9,176 nt of DNA from an uncultured Clostridia bacterium (GCA_947625075.1 CANQMY010000035.1:1-9176); one strand, 5' to 3'; numbered from the stretch's first letter, positions 1 through 6,695 are shown. The notes: generated by a model not told the origin, from the letters alone. Translations and numbers: made by a program.

Positions 1-1029
1 AACACACTCGTCTGGGTTTATTCCTTTATCTGGTTCTTTTTGTGTTATTTTCTTTACCATTTCTTGTACACATGGTACTCTTGTAGATCCACCTACTAAT
101 AATACTTTATGAATCTCATTTGCTGTTATTCCCGCATCTTTTAGAGCATTTTCAACTGGTACTTTTGTAGATTCTACTAAATCACGTATTAATTCTTCAA
201 ATTTTGCTCTTGTTAAAGTTATATCTAAGTGTTTTGGTCCTGTTGCGTCTGCTGTTATAAATGGTAAGTTTATTTGTGTTTGTTGCATTCCAGATAATTC
301 TATTTTTGCTTTTTCTGCTGCTTCTTTTAATCTTTGCATTGCCATTTTATCTGTTGATAAGTCTATTCCTTGTTCTTTTTTGAATTCTGCAACTAGATAA
401 TCTATGATTCTTTGATCAAAATCATCTCCACCTAAATGTGTATTTCCGTTTGTAGATAATACTTCAAATACACCATCTCCAATATCTAGAATAGAAACAT
501 CAAATGTTCCTCCACCTAAGTCATATACCATTATCTTTTGATCTTGGTCTTCTTTATCCATACCAAATGCAAGAGCTGCTGCTGTTGGTTCATTTATAAT
601 TCTTAATACTTCTAATCCTGCTATTTTTCCTGCATCTTTTGTTGCCTGTCTTTGAGAATCGTTAAAGTAAGCTGGAACTGTTATAACAGCTTGTGTAACT
701 TGACTTCCTAAATAGCTTTCAGCATCTGTCTTTATTTTTTGAAGTATCATTGCTGATATTTCTTGTGGAGAAAATTTATCTCCATCTATTGAAATTTTAT
801 CTGCTGTTCCCATTTTTCTTTTTATTGACATTATTGTATGATCTGGATTTGTAACAGCTTGTCTTTTAGCAATTTGTCCTACTAATCTTTCACCATCTTT
901 TGAAAATGCAACTACTGATGGTGTTGTTCTATTACCTTCTGAATTTGGTATAACAACAGGTTCTCCTCCTTCCATAACTGCAACACATGAATTTGTTGTT
1001 CCTAAGTCAATTCCTATAATCTTTCCCAT
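1..1029 (-). CDS. dnaK: Molecular chaperone DnaK (Hsp70), N-terminal 343 residues, cut by window edge
   Basis: DnaK is the ATP-dependent Hsp70 chaperone of the cytosol. It works with DnaJ, which stimulates its ATPase, and with GrpE, its nucleotide exchange factor. The visible part is most of the nucleotide-binding domain. Phosphate-1 motif IGIDLGTTNSCVAV is at about residues 5-18, phosphate-2 motif VYDLGGGTFDVSIL at 168-181, and adenosine motif VLLVGGSTRVP at 309-319. The rest of that domain, the substrate-binding domain and the lid lie beyond position 1. The stretch near residues 70-100 is shorter than in E. coli DnaK, which is the usual Gram-positive form. The ATG at 1029 follows AAGGAGG (1039-1045) by 9 nt. 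It is third in the hrcA-grpE-dnaK order. The 127-nt gap from grpE is very AT-rich and shows no CIRCE and no convincing promoter, so readthrough from the hrcA promoter is likely. Identity is certain. Confidence 0.98.
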   Translation of the reverse strand, partial: MGKIIGIDLGTTNSCVAVMEGGEPVVIPNSEGNRTTPSVVAFSKDGERLVGQIAKRQAVTNPDHTIMSIKRKMGTADKISIDGDKFSPQEISAMILQKIKTDAESYLGSQVTQAVITVPAYFNDSQRQATKDAGKIAGLEVLRIINEPTAAALAFGMDKEDQDQKIMVYDLGGGTFDVSILDIGDGVFEVLSTNGNTHLGGDDFDQRIIDYLVAEFKKEQGIDLSTDKMAMQRLKEAAEKAKIELSGMQQTQINLPFITADATGPKHLDITLTRAKFEELIRDLVESTKVPVENALKDAGITANEIHKVLLVGGSTRVPCVQEMVKKITQKEPDKGINPDECV

Positions 1030-1156
1030 TTTTTTATTCCTCCTTGAAATTATATATTTTCTTAAAATTTAGTTTTATTTATCTTTATTTTCTTTTGTTT
1101 AATTTATATTAATCTTAAAATTAATAACTTAATTAAATTTAAATCGAGTTTATTTT

Positions 1157-1714
1157 CTAGTTTGCTACTACAACTAATGAGTGTCTTAAAACTCTATCTC
1201 CTATCATATATCCTTTTCTGTATTCTTCTTTTACAATTTTTGTACCTAAAGTACTATCTTCAATTAAACTAACTGCTTCGTGATATGTAGGATCAAATGG
1301 TTTTCCAACTGCTTCAATTTCAACGACTCCATTTGAAGCTAATACATCTTTAAATTGTTTAATAACAAGTTCTATACCATTTTTATATTGTTCATCTTGT
1401 ACAACACTGCCTACTGCTTTTTCTAAATTATCTAGCACTGGAAGTAGCTTTATAATAACATCTCCCATAACCGAATTGTACATTCCTGTTCTTTCCTTGT
1501 CACTTCTCTTTTTAAAGTTTTCAAATTCTGCCATTAATCTTTTTATTCTATCATCTTTTTCATCAATTTCTTGCTTTTGTTCATTAACTTTTTCTTTTAA
1601 TATATCTAATTCAGATTTTTCTTGCTTGTTTTCTTCAATTATATTATTACTTTGCATTTCTTCATTTTTTATACTTTCATTTTCATTATCCACTGTTTTT
1701 TTCCTCTCTTCCAT
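1157..1714 (-). CDS. grpE: Nucleotide exchange factor GrpE (DnaK co-chaperone)
   Basis: GrpE is a homodimer that releases ADP from DnaK, so it resets the chaperone cycle. The 185-residue length is normal for the family. Residues 1-50 are acidic and Lys/Gln-rich and poorly conserved. A long heptad-like helix (about 35-70, ending ...MAEFENFKKRSDKER) makes the dimer stalk. The C-terminal beta-wing carries the family signature around FDPTYHEAV and ends GDRVLRHSLVVVAN. The gene overlaps the 3' end of hrcA. The start is not settled. The ATG at 1714 has AGGAG touching it with no spacing, and an in-frame TAG lies just upstream. A GTG at 1691-1693 (residue 8) has GAGAGG 9 nt before it and would give 178 residues and an 8-bp overlap with hrcA. 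Protein identity is not affected by this choice. Confidence 0.96.
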   Translation of the reverse strand: MEERKKTVDNENESIKNEEMQSNNIIEENKQEKSELDILKEKVNEQKQEIDEKDDRIKRLMAEFENFKKRSDKERTGMYNSVMGDVIIKLLPVLDNLEKAVGSVVQDEQYKNGIELVIKQFKDVLASNGVVEIEAVGKPFDPTYHEAVSLIEDSTLGTKIVKEEYRKGYMIGDRVLRHSLVVVAN

Positions 1715-2714
1715 CTCCTAAATTATTATTTAATTCTTTGCTTATATATTTTAGAACAGAGATTACTTTTGAATAATCCATTCTAGTTGGTCCTATAATT
1801 CCAATGGTTCCAAGATCTTTTCCAGCAACTATATTTTTAAATGTTACTATACTTAAGTCCTTTAGGCCATTTTCTTCATTTCCTATATAAACATTAAAAT
1901 CTTCATCATTATCAAGTAAATCTTCTATGAAATCTTTTCTATCTAAAAGTCCTAAAAATCTCTTTGCTAAATCACCTGTTTTAAATTCCGGATTATCTAA
2001 AGCTCTATTTGCTCCTTTAAGATATAGTCTTGACTCCTGATTTATTAATTTTGTAATTTGATTTATTATTGGTCTAATTACATCAACTCTATATGCCATT
2101 TCATTCATTATATATTGCTCCATTGGCATATTAATAAGTGATAAATATTGACCTTTTAATTTATTATTAAAAATTATATTTAAGGTTTCAACTTGTTCAT
2201 TATTTAAATCTTTATCAAATTTTATGATTGTTTCTTTTATTGTGCCTGTTTCCGTTAATATTATTGCCATAAGCATTCTTGAACCAATAAGTATAAATTT
2301 AATTTCCTCAATTTTTTGCTTTCCTGGATTTGGTTCTATTGATACTGTTGTATAATGTGTTACTTCAGAAATAGTATTAGTTGCTATTTTTGTAAGTTCT
2401 TCCATTTCGTCCACTCTTGATTCAAGCTTAGAATTAATGTATTTTATTTCACTTAAAGTAAGATTTTTTTTACTTAAAAGCTTATCTACATAAAATCTAT
2501 ATCCTTTGCTAGAAGGTATCCTTCCACTAGATGTATGTGTTTTTTCAAGATAACCTTCCTTTTCTAATTCTGCCATATCATTTCTTACTGTAGCACTACT
2601 ACAGTCAAGTGAATATTTTTCAATTAAACTCCCAGAGCTTACTGGTTCTATAGTGTCAATATATTCATTAACTATTGCTTGAAGTATTCTTTTTTTTCTA
2701 TTATCTAACTCCAA
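1686..2714 (-). CDS. hrcA: Heat-inducible transcription repressor HrcA (TTG start)
   Basis: HrcA represses class I heat-shock genes by binding CIRCE operators. In the known systems GroEL keeps it active, so unfolded protein relieves repression. The product starting at 2714 has 342 residues, typical for the family. The N-terminal winged helix-turn-helix spans about 1-75, with the recognition region SSATVRNDMAELEKEGYLE at 39-57 followed by the wing motif HTSSGRIPSSKGYRFYVD. The rest is the GAF-like and dimerisation region, including NPEFKTGDLAKRFLGLL and a final GIIGPTRMDYSKVI block. I chose TTG at 2712-2714 because GAGGTGAT, fully complementary to the 16S tail, lies just upstream, and because the protein then begins MELDNRKKRILQAIV as in relatives. 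An in-frame GTG at 2735 would add seven residues, but it lies inside the CIRCE operator. hrcA is first in the operon and is autoregulated through two CIRCE sites. Confidence 0.96.
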   Translation of the reverse strand: MELDNRKKRILQAIVNEYIDTIEPVSSGSLIEKYSLDCSSATVRNDMAELEKEGYLEKTHTSSGRIPSSKGYRFYVDKLLSKKNLTLSEIKYINSKLESRVDEMEELTKIATNTISEVTHYTTVSIEPNPGKQKIEEIKFILIGSRMLMAIILTETGTIKETIIKFDKDLNNEQVETLNIIFNNKLKGQYLSLINMPMEQYIMNEMAYRVDVIRPIINQITKLINQESRLYLKGANRALDNPEFKTGDLAKRFLGLLDRKDFIEDLLDNDEDFNVYIGNEENGLKDLSIVTFKNIVAGKDLGTIGIIGPTRMDYSKVISVLKYISKELNNNLGDGREEKNSG

Positions 2715-2728
2715 ATTAATCACCTCTA

Positions 2729-2755
2729 TTAGCACTCTAGCTTTTAGTTTGCTAA
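2729..2755 (-). promoter_or_regulatory. CIRCE operator, promoter-distal copy (HrcA binding site)
   Basis: The site is TTAGCACTC - 9 nt - GTTTGCTAA. The consensus is TTAGCACTC-N9-GAGTGCTAA. The left arm is a perfect match and the right arm matches 7 of 9, with the exact 9-nt spacer. It covers the expected transcription start of hrcA, so bound HrcA would block initiation and the operator would also be transcribed into the 5' leader. It ends 14 nt upstream of the TTG start codon. Confidence 0.93.
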
Positions 2756-2756
2756 T

Positions 2757-2785
2757 ATTCTATATCCATTTTTAGCAATTGTCAA
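2757..2785 (-). promoter_or_regulatory. SigA-type promoter of the hrcA-grpE-dnaK operon
   Basis: On the minus strand, TTGACA (2785-2780) is a perfect -35. It is followed by a 17-nt spacer and TAGAAT (2762-2757), a 5/6 match to the -10. Transcription should start near 2750, giving a leader of about 36 nt before the TTG at 2714. The -35 falls in the spacer of the upstream CIRCE, the -10 lies between the two CIRCE sites, and the start is in the downstream CIRCE. HrcA on either site would occlude RNA polymerase. Confidence 0.88.
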
Positions 2786-2798
2786 TAGTGATTGCTAA
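2772..2798 (-). promoter_or_regulatory. Second CIRCE-like operator, overlapping the -35 region
   Basis: The site is TTAGCAATT - 9 nt - GATTGCTAA. The left arm matches the CIRCE consensus at 7 of 9 positions and the right arm at 8 of 9, with the correct 9-nt spacer. The two arms are complementary to each other at 8 of 9 positions. Its centre is 43 bp from that of the other CIRCE, close to four turns of the helix, so two HrcA dimers could sit on the same face of the DNA. The -35 of the hrcA promoter lies within its spacer. Confidence 0.85.
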
Positions 2799-2864
2799 TT
2801 TAATTTGTGAATTTTTTGTAACTTCTAAAATTATATTTTTATGTAAATTTTTCTATTATATTTA

Positions 2865-2893
2865 TAGACTTTTACCTTGTATTGTAATATAAT
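2865..2893 (+). promoter_or_regulatory. Probable promoter of nth
   Basis: TAGACT (2865-2870, 4/6 to the -35 consensus), a 17-nt spacer and TATAAT (2888-2893, perfect -10) are correctly spaced on the plus strand. Transcription would start near 2900, giving a leader of about 30 nt before the ATG at 2930. It is divergent from the hrcA promoter and does not overlap the CIRCE sites. Confidence 0.65.
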
Positions 2894-2929
2894 TCATTTA
2901 ACATATTTTTAATTAAGAGGGAATTTTCA

Positions 2930-3565
2930 ATGAATAAAAATGAAGCGATAGAAATAGTAAAAAAGTTAAAAGAAATGTATCCGGATGCTAAATGTAGTTT
3001 AGATTTTAAAACACCATTTGAAATGCTCGTTGCAGTTTGTTTATCAGCACAATGTACTGATGATAGAGTAAATCAAGTTACACCAGAATTATTTAAAGTT
3101 TATAATTCTCCCTTAGATTTTGCAAATTGTGATTTAAATTATTTAGAAAAACTTATTCATTCTTGTGGTTTTTATAAAAATAAGGCAAAAAATTTAAAAG
3201 CTGCTGGTCAAAAAATTATTACAGATTTCAACGGTAAAGTTCCTAATACAATGAATGAGCTTATAACTATACCTGGAGTCGGTAGGAAAAGCGCAAACGT
3301 TATTATGTTAGAAGCTTTTAATAATCCTCAAGGAATTGCTGTTGATACTCATGCCAAACGTTTAGCAAATAGATTAGGTTTTTCTAAAGAATCTGATCCT
3401 TCTAAAGTTGAACAAGACTTGCTTAAATTAATTCCAAAAGAATATTGGAAAGATGTAAATCATATCTTTATTTGGCATGGTAGAAATATTTGTTCTTCTC
3501 AAAAACCTAAATGTAAAGATTGCTTATTAAAAGATTTTTGTCAATATAATAAGTATAAAAAATAA
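2930..3565 (+). CDS. nth: Endonuclease III, [4Fe-4S] DNA glycosylase/AP lyase
   Basis: Nth removes oxidised pyrimidines from DNA and nicks the abasic site by beta-elimination, as the first step of base excision repair. The 211 residues match E. coli Nth (211). The helix-hairpin-helix IPGVGRKSAN covers 114-123, with the catalytic Lys at 120. The GPD region has the catalytic Asp at 139 in AVDTHAKRLANRLG. The C-terminus has four cysteines at 188, 195, 198 and 204 in the C-X6-C-X2-C-X5-C spacing that holds the [4Fe-4S] cluster. Nothing essential is missing. The ATG is preceded by AAGAGGG (2915-2921) with 8 nt spacing. It is the only plus-strand protein gene here, has its own promoter, and ends in a strong hairpin shared with the convergent ATPase gene. 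Confidence 0.98.
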   Translation: MNKNEAIEIVKKLKEMYPDAKCSLDFKTPFEMLVAVCLSAQCTDDRVNQVTPELFKVYNSPLDFANCDLNYLEKLIHSCGFYKNKAKNLKAAGQKIITDFNGKVPNTMNELITIPGVGRKSANVIMLEAFNNPQGIAVDTHAKRLANRLGFSKESDPSKVEQDLLKLIPKEYWKDVNHIFIWHGRNICSSQKPKCKDCLLKDFCQYNKYKK

Positions 3566-3605
3566 ATCTTATAATTAGCTCATCAGAGCTATTTTATAAG
3601 ATTTA
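3563..3605. terminator. Bidirectional intrinsic terminator between nth and the convergent ATPase gene
   Basis: An outer 12-bp stem (3563-3574 with 3594-3605), a small internal loop, an inner 6-bp stem (3576-3581 with 3586-3591) and an ATCA loop form a long hairpin. On the plus strand it runs into TTTATTTTTTTATTT. On the minus strand it is followed by TTTATTTTTTATA. It begins in the nth stop codon and lies about 50 nt past the ATPase stop, so it can end both converging transcripts. Confidence 0.88.
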
Positions 3606-3627
3606 TTTTTTTATTTATTATTATATT

Positions 3628-3656
3628 ATGTCAAAAAACTCCGTCCCCATTGACAT
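3628..3656. repeat. Small inverted repeat with GGGGACGG core (REP/MITE-like)
   Basis: ATGTCAA (3628-3634) and TTGACAT (3650-3656) are perfect 7-bp inverted arms around a 15-nt centre. Read on the minus strand, the centre is TGGGGACGGAGTTTT. The GGGGACGG run stands out in an otherwise almost pure A/T intergenic stretch. From memory, it resembles the GGGGACGGTTCTTTTTGACA-type small dispersed repeats seen in many bacterial genomes and often linked to Y1/RAYT-type transposases. It abuts the ATPase stop codon. Only one copy is present in this window, so the repeat nature is inferred. Confidence 0.5.
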
Positions 3657-6391
3657 TAATATTCATCTTTTGAAGCATTTATTTTAAATAACTTCATTAT
3701 TTCAACTATAATTATTGGCATAAATATTAAAAGTACACATTCAAGTATTTTTTCTATTGGTAGAGCTATTATTCCAAATAAGTTCTGCAAAACTGGAATA
3801 AACAATACTAAGAACATTAATAAAGAAGATGCTCCAATTGCAACAAATAACATTTTATTCCCAAAAATTCCAGTTTTAAAAATTGATTCTTTATTATTTC
3901 TTATATTAAATACATGTATAAGTTCTGCAAATGCAATTACTACAAATGCCATTGTTTGACCTATTTCTATTTTTATATCTTCTGGCATTAAATCTGGATA
4001 TTTAATACTAATATTTTGTATGGTTTCATTGTTTGATGATAACCCTAATATAAATGCAACTAATGTAATTAATCCCATCATTATTCCTTGATATATAATT
4101 CTCCAAGTCATTCCTTTAGTAAATATTCCTTTATTTTTATTAGGTTTTCGATTCATTACATTTTTACTTGCTGGATCAACTGACAAAGCTAAAGCTGGAA
4201 GCGAATCTGTTACTAAATTAATCCACAATAACTGTGGTACTAAGAAGATAACTATTTTATCTACCCCTATTCCAAATGCTTTACTTAATACCGGAGTTAA
4301 TAATATAGATAGAAATAATACAACAATTTCTCCTATATTGCTTGATAATAAAAATTGAATTGCCTTTAAAATGTTATCATATATTCTTCTTCCTTCTTCT
4401 ACACTATCAACTATCGTTGCAAAATTATCATCTGTTAATATTAAATCCGCCGCTTCTTTTGATACATCTGTTCCTACAATTCCCATTGCACATCCAATAT
4501 TTGCTGTTTTTAACGCTGGAGCATCATTTACTCCATCTCCTGTCATTGCAACTACTTCTCCATAACTTTGCCATGCTTTTACTATTCTTACTTTATGTTC
4601 AGGTGAAACTCTTGCATAAACTGAATATTTTTTTACATTTTTTCTTAATTCTTCATCTGTCATCTTTTCTAGTTCTAATCCAGTTATTGCTTCTTTCTCA
4701 TCTTTTAAAATTCCTAATTCTTTTGCAATTGCAATAGCTGTTATTTTATGATCACCTGTAATCATTATAGTTTTTATTCCTGCTGATTTACATTTAGAAA
4801 CTGCATCTTTTACTTCCATTCTTGGTGGATCAATCATTCCACACATTCCTAAAAAAGTTAAATCATCTTCTATTTCTTCCATTTCTTTTTTAGAAGGTTT
4901 ATGGTCTATTTCTTTATATGCCATTCCTAAAACTCTTAAGGCATCTTTTGCCATATTTTCATTTTCTAGTTTTATCTTTTCTTCAGCTTCTTTAGTTTTT
5001 TCTATACTATCACCATGTAACTCTATTTTGCTACATCTTAGTAATAGTTCATCTATTCCACCTTTAGTATAAACAAAATATTTATCACCAACCCTATTTA
5101 TAGTTGTCATTAATTTTCTTTCTGAGTCAAAAGGTATTTCTTCAATTCTTTTATATTCTTCAAATTTACTTGGATTAAAATCTAATTTAAATCCCATATC
5201 TACCAAAGCTGTTTCAGTTGGATCTCCTATTAATTCATCATTTTGTCCTACTTTAGTATCATTACAAAGCATACTTGTATAAATAAGACCTCTAAGTTCA
5301 TCATCAATTTTTGTTATATCATCTATATTTTCTAATTTATTATTCCAGAAAATCTTTTTTACTGTCATTTTATTTTGAGTAAGAGTTCCTGTTTTATCGC
5401 TACAAATAACTGTTGTACATCCTAATGTTTCAACAGCTGGAAGTTTTTTTACTATTGCATGCTTTTTGACCATTCTTTGTACACCAATTGCTAAAACTAT
5501 AGTAGAAACTGCTGCTAATCCTTCTGGTATTGCAGCAACAGCTAATGAAACCGCTGTCATAAACATATCTAATGGTTCTTTTCCATAAATCAAACCTATT
5601 AAGAATATAACTGCACATATTACTAAAGCAACTATTCCTAAGATTTTTCCAAGTTTATTTAACTTTTGTGCAAGAGGTGTTTCTTCTTTTTCAGTAGAAC
5701 TAATAATTTCTGCTATTTTTCCAACTTCTGTATTCATTCCTGTTTCTACAACAATTCCTTTTCCTCTACCATAAGTAACAAGTGATGAAGAAAATGCCAT
5801 ATTAATTCTATCAGCTATTCCTATTTCTTTTTTTTCTAATGTTTCTGATATTTTTTCTACTGGCACTGATTCTCCAGTTAATGCTGATTCTTGTGTTTTT
5901 AAATTTATAGATTCAATTATTCTTAAATCTGCTGGAACATAATCTCCAGTATCTAATACTACTATATCTCCTAAAACTAGTTCTTTAGCTGGAAGTATAA
6001 TTTGTTTTCCATTCCTAATTACTTTTGCTGTATGTGCACTTAATTTTTGAAGTGCCTCTAATGATTTTTCTGCTTTCTGTTCTTGTGCTACTCCAATTAT
6101 TGCATTTGCTATAATTACTACCATAATAATAATTGTATCTGTTAAACCTTCTCCTTGTGCTACACCAATTATTCCTGATATCACAGCTGCAATTATTAAC
6201 ACTATTATCATGAAATCTTTAAATTGTTCTAAAAATTTTATTATTAAACTTTTCTTTTTTCCCTCTTTTAATTCATTAAATCCATACTCTTCTTGTCTTT
6301 TTTGTACTTCTTTTGAACTAAGGCCACTATTAATATTAGTATTTAATTCATTCTCTATATTCTCTAAATCTTTTGAATACCAAGCACTCAT
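3656..6391 (-). CDS. Calcium-transporting P-type (P2A, SERCA-like) ATPase
   Basis: This is an integral membrane pump that exports Ca2+ using ATP. The 911 residues match bacterial and eukaryotic P2A pumps. In order it has the N-terminal cation ATPase domain (about 5-60) and M1-M2 (59-103). The actuator loop TGES is at 172-175. M3-M4 contains IPEGL (288-292). The phosphorylated Asp is at 332 in CSDKTGTLT. The nucleotide domain has KGG at 443-445, where KGA is usual. The hinge TGDGVNDAPAL is at 617-627, and M5-M10 span about 680-902. By eye, the SERCA Ca2+ ligands have counterparts: Glu290, Asn685, Glu688, Asn725, Thr728, Asp729 and Glu823. I chose ATG 6389-6391 because AGGAG lies 7 nt upstream. 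An in-frame TTG at 6406 overlaps that site and is unlikely. The gene is monocistronic, with its own promoter and a terminator past the stop. Calcium specificity is inferred from motifs; the P-type family is certain. Confidence 0.94.
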   Translation of the reverse strand: MSAWYSKDLENIENELNTNINSGLSSKEVQKRQEEYGFNELKEGKKKSLIIKFLEQFKDFMIIVLIIAAVISGIIGVAQGEGLTDTIIIMVVIIANAIIGVAQEQKAEKSLEALQKLSAHTAKVIRNGKQIILPAKELVLGDIVVLDTGDYVPADLRIIESINLKTQESALTGESVPVEKISETLEKKEIGIADRINMAFSSSLVTYGRGKGIVVETGMNTEVGKIAEIISSTEKEETPLAQKLNKLGKILGIVALVICAVIFLIGLIYGKEPLDMFMTAVSLAVAAIPEGLAAVSTIVLAIGVQRMVKKHAIVKKLPAVETLGCTTVICSDKTGTLTQNKMTVKKIFWNNKLENIDDITKIDDELRGLIYTSMLCNDTKVGQNDELIGDPTETALVDMGFKLDFNPSKFEEYKRIEEIPFDSERKLMTTINRVGDKYFVYTKGGIDELLLRCSKIELHGDSIEKTKEAEEKIKLENENMAKDALRVLGMAYKEIDHKPSKKEMEEIEDDLTFLGMCGMIDPPRMEVKDAVSKCKSAGIKTIMITGDHKITAIAIAKELGILKDEKEAITGLELEKMTDEELRKNVKKYSVYARVSPEHKVRIVKAWQSYGEVVAMTGDGVNDAPALKTANIGCAMGIVGTDVSKEAADLILTDDNFATIVDSVEEGRRIYDNILKAIQFLLSSNIGEIVVLFLSILLTPVLSKAFGIGVDKIVIFLVPQLLWINLVTDSLPALALSVDPASKNVMNRKPNKNKGIFTKGMTWRIIYQGIMMGLITLVAFILGLSSNNETIQNISIKYPDLMPEDIKIEIGQTMAFVVIAFAELIHVFNIRNNKESIFKTGIFGNKMLFVAIGASSLLMFLVLFIPVLQNLFGIIALPIEKILECVLLIFMPIIIVEIMKLFKINASKDEY

Positions 6392-6441
6392 AAAAAATCT
6401 CCTCAAATTTTTATATAATTATATTCTTTTTTATTTGATTT

Positions 6442-6470
6442 ATTATACATTAATAAATTTAAATATTCAA
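6442..6470 (-). promoter_or_regulatory. Probable promoter of the calcium ATPase gene
   Basis: On the minus strand, TTGAAT (6470-6465, 4/6), a 17-nt spacer and TATAAT (6447-6442, perfect) form a SigA-type promoter. Transcription would start near 6435, giving a leader of about 44 nt before the ATG at 6391. The terminator of the upstream tRNA transcript lies just before it, so the ATPase gene is its own unit. Confidence 0.7.
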
Positions 6471-6552
6471 TGAAATTCATAATTTATTAATATTTTAAAT
6501 TAAACAATTTTATAGATAATTTTTGCACATTTTAGTTTTAAAATAAAAAAAT

Positions 6553-6572
6553 AGAGAAGTAAAAACTTCTCT
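6553..6572 (-). terminator. Intrinsic terminator of the tRNA-Glu (and mrnC) transcript
   Basis: AGAGAAG (6553-6559) and CTTCTCT (6566-6572) pair over 7 bp, or 8 bp with the flanking T-A, around a short A/T loop. Read on the minus strand, the hairpin is followed by ATTTTTTTATTT. It lies 7 nt past the encoded CCA of the tRNA. No terminator is visible between mrnC and the tRNA, so mrnC readthrough transcripts probably end here too. Confidence 0.88.
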
Positions 6573-6579
6573 TAAAATT

Positions 6580-6654
6580 TGGTGACCCCTACGGGAATCG
6601 AACCCATGATTTAGCCTTGAGAGGGCTACGTCTTAACCGCTTGACCAAGGGGCC
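6580..6654 (-). tRNA. tRNA-Glu, anticodon CTC, with encoded CCA
   Basis: The minus strand folds as a complete cloverleaf. The acceptor GGCCCCT pairs with AGGGGTC, with one G-T wobble. The D arm is GTC-AAGCGGTTAA-GAC. The anticodon arm is TAGCC-CTCTCAA-GGCTA, with CTC at positions 34-36, which reads GAG (Glu). There is a 4-nt variable loop. The T arm is ATGGG-TTCGAAT-CCCGT, followed by discriminator A and an encoded CCA (6580-6582). The 5' half resembles Bacillota tRNA-Glu genes. It has its own promoter overlapping the end of mrnC and a terminator directly after it. It would decode only GAG, a less favoured codon in such an AT-rich genome, so a TTC-anticodon tRNA-Glu should exist elsewhere. 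Confidence 0.96.
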
Positions 6655-6666
6655 ATAACATGTATA

Positions 6667-6695
6667 ATTATACATTAAATATAAACCTTAGTCAA
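6667..6695 (-). promoter_or_regulatory. Promoter of tRNA-Glu(CTC), overlapping the 3' end of mrnC
   Basis: On the minus strand, TTGACT (6695-6690, 5/6), a 17-nt spacer and TATAAT (6672-6667, perfect) make a strong SigA-type promoter. The -35 is made by the last Asp codon of mrnC and part of its stop. The expected start near 6660 leaves about 6 nt before the mature tRNA 5' end at 6654. The -10 sits in a perfect 14-bp palindrome, TGTATAATTATACA (6661-6674). Confidence 0.8.

Noticed and set aside
1046..1156. Possible internal promoter or second CIRCE before dnaK
   Set aside because: A TATAAT-like box exists at 1049-1054 on the minus strand, but the -35 position (TAAAAC) does not match and no CIRCE arm is present. 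In such A/T-rich sequence, -10-like boxes are expected by chance.
4342..4737. Plus-strand open frame of 131 codons, very rich in Leu and His, inside the ATPase gene
   Set aside because: It is antisense to the conserved P-type ATPase core, has low-complexity composition caused by the codons of the real gene, and resembles no known protein. The same holds for the other plus-strand frames at 1476-1721, 4371-4565, 6210-6473, 7478-7714 and 7650-7907, and for the minus-strand frame at 5430-5618.
6383..6389. AGCACTC, a CIRCE-like half-site at the start of the ATPase gene
   Set aside because: No GAGTGCTAA-like arm lies 9 nt away, and the bases are the Ser-Ala codons after the start ATG. Chance is enough to explain it.
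6661..6674. Perfect 14-bp palindrome TGTATAATTATACA as a repressor operator
   Set aside because: It coincides with the -10 box of the tRNA promoter and is made only of A/T apart from two end bases. Nothing else supports an operator.
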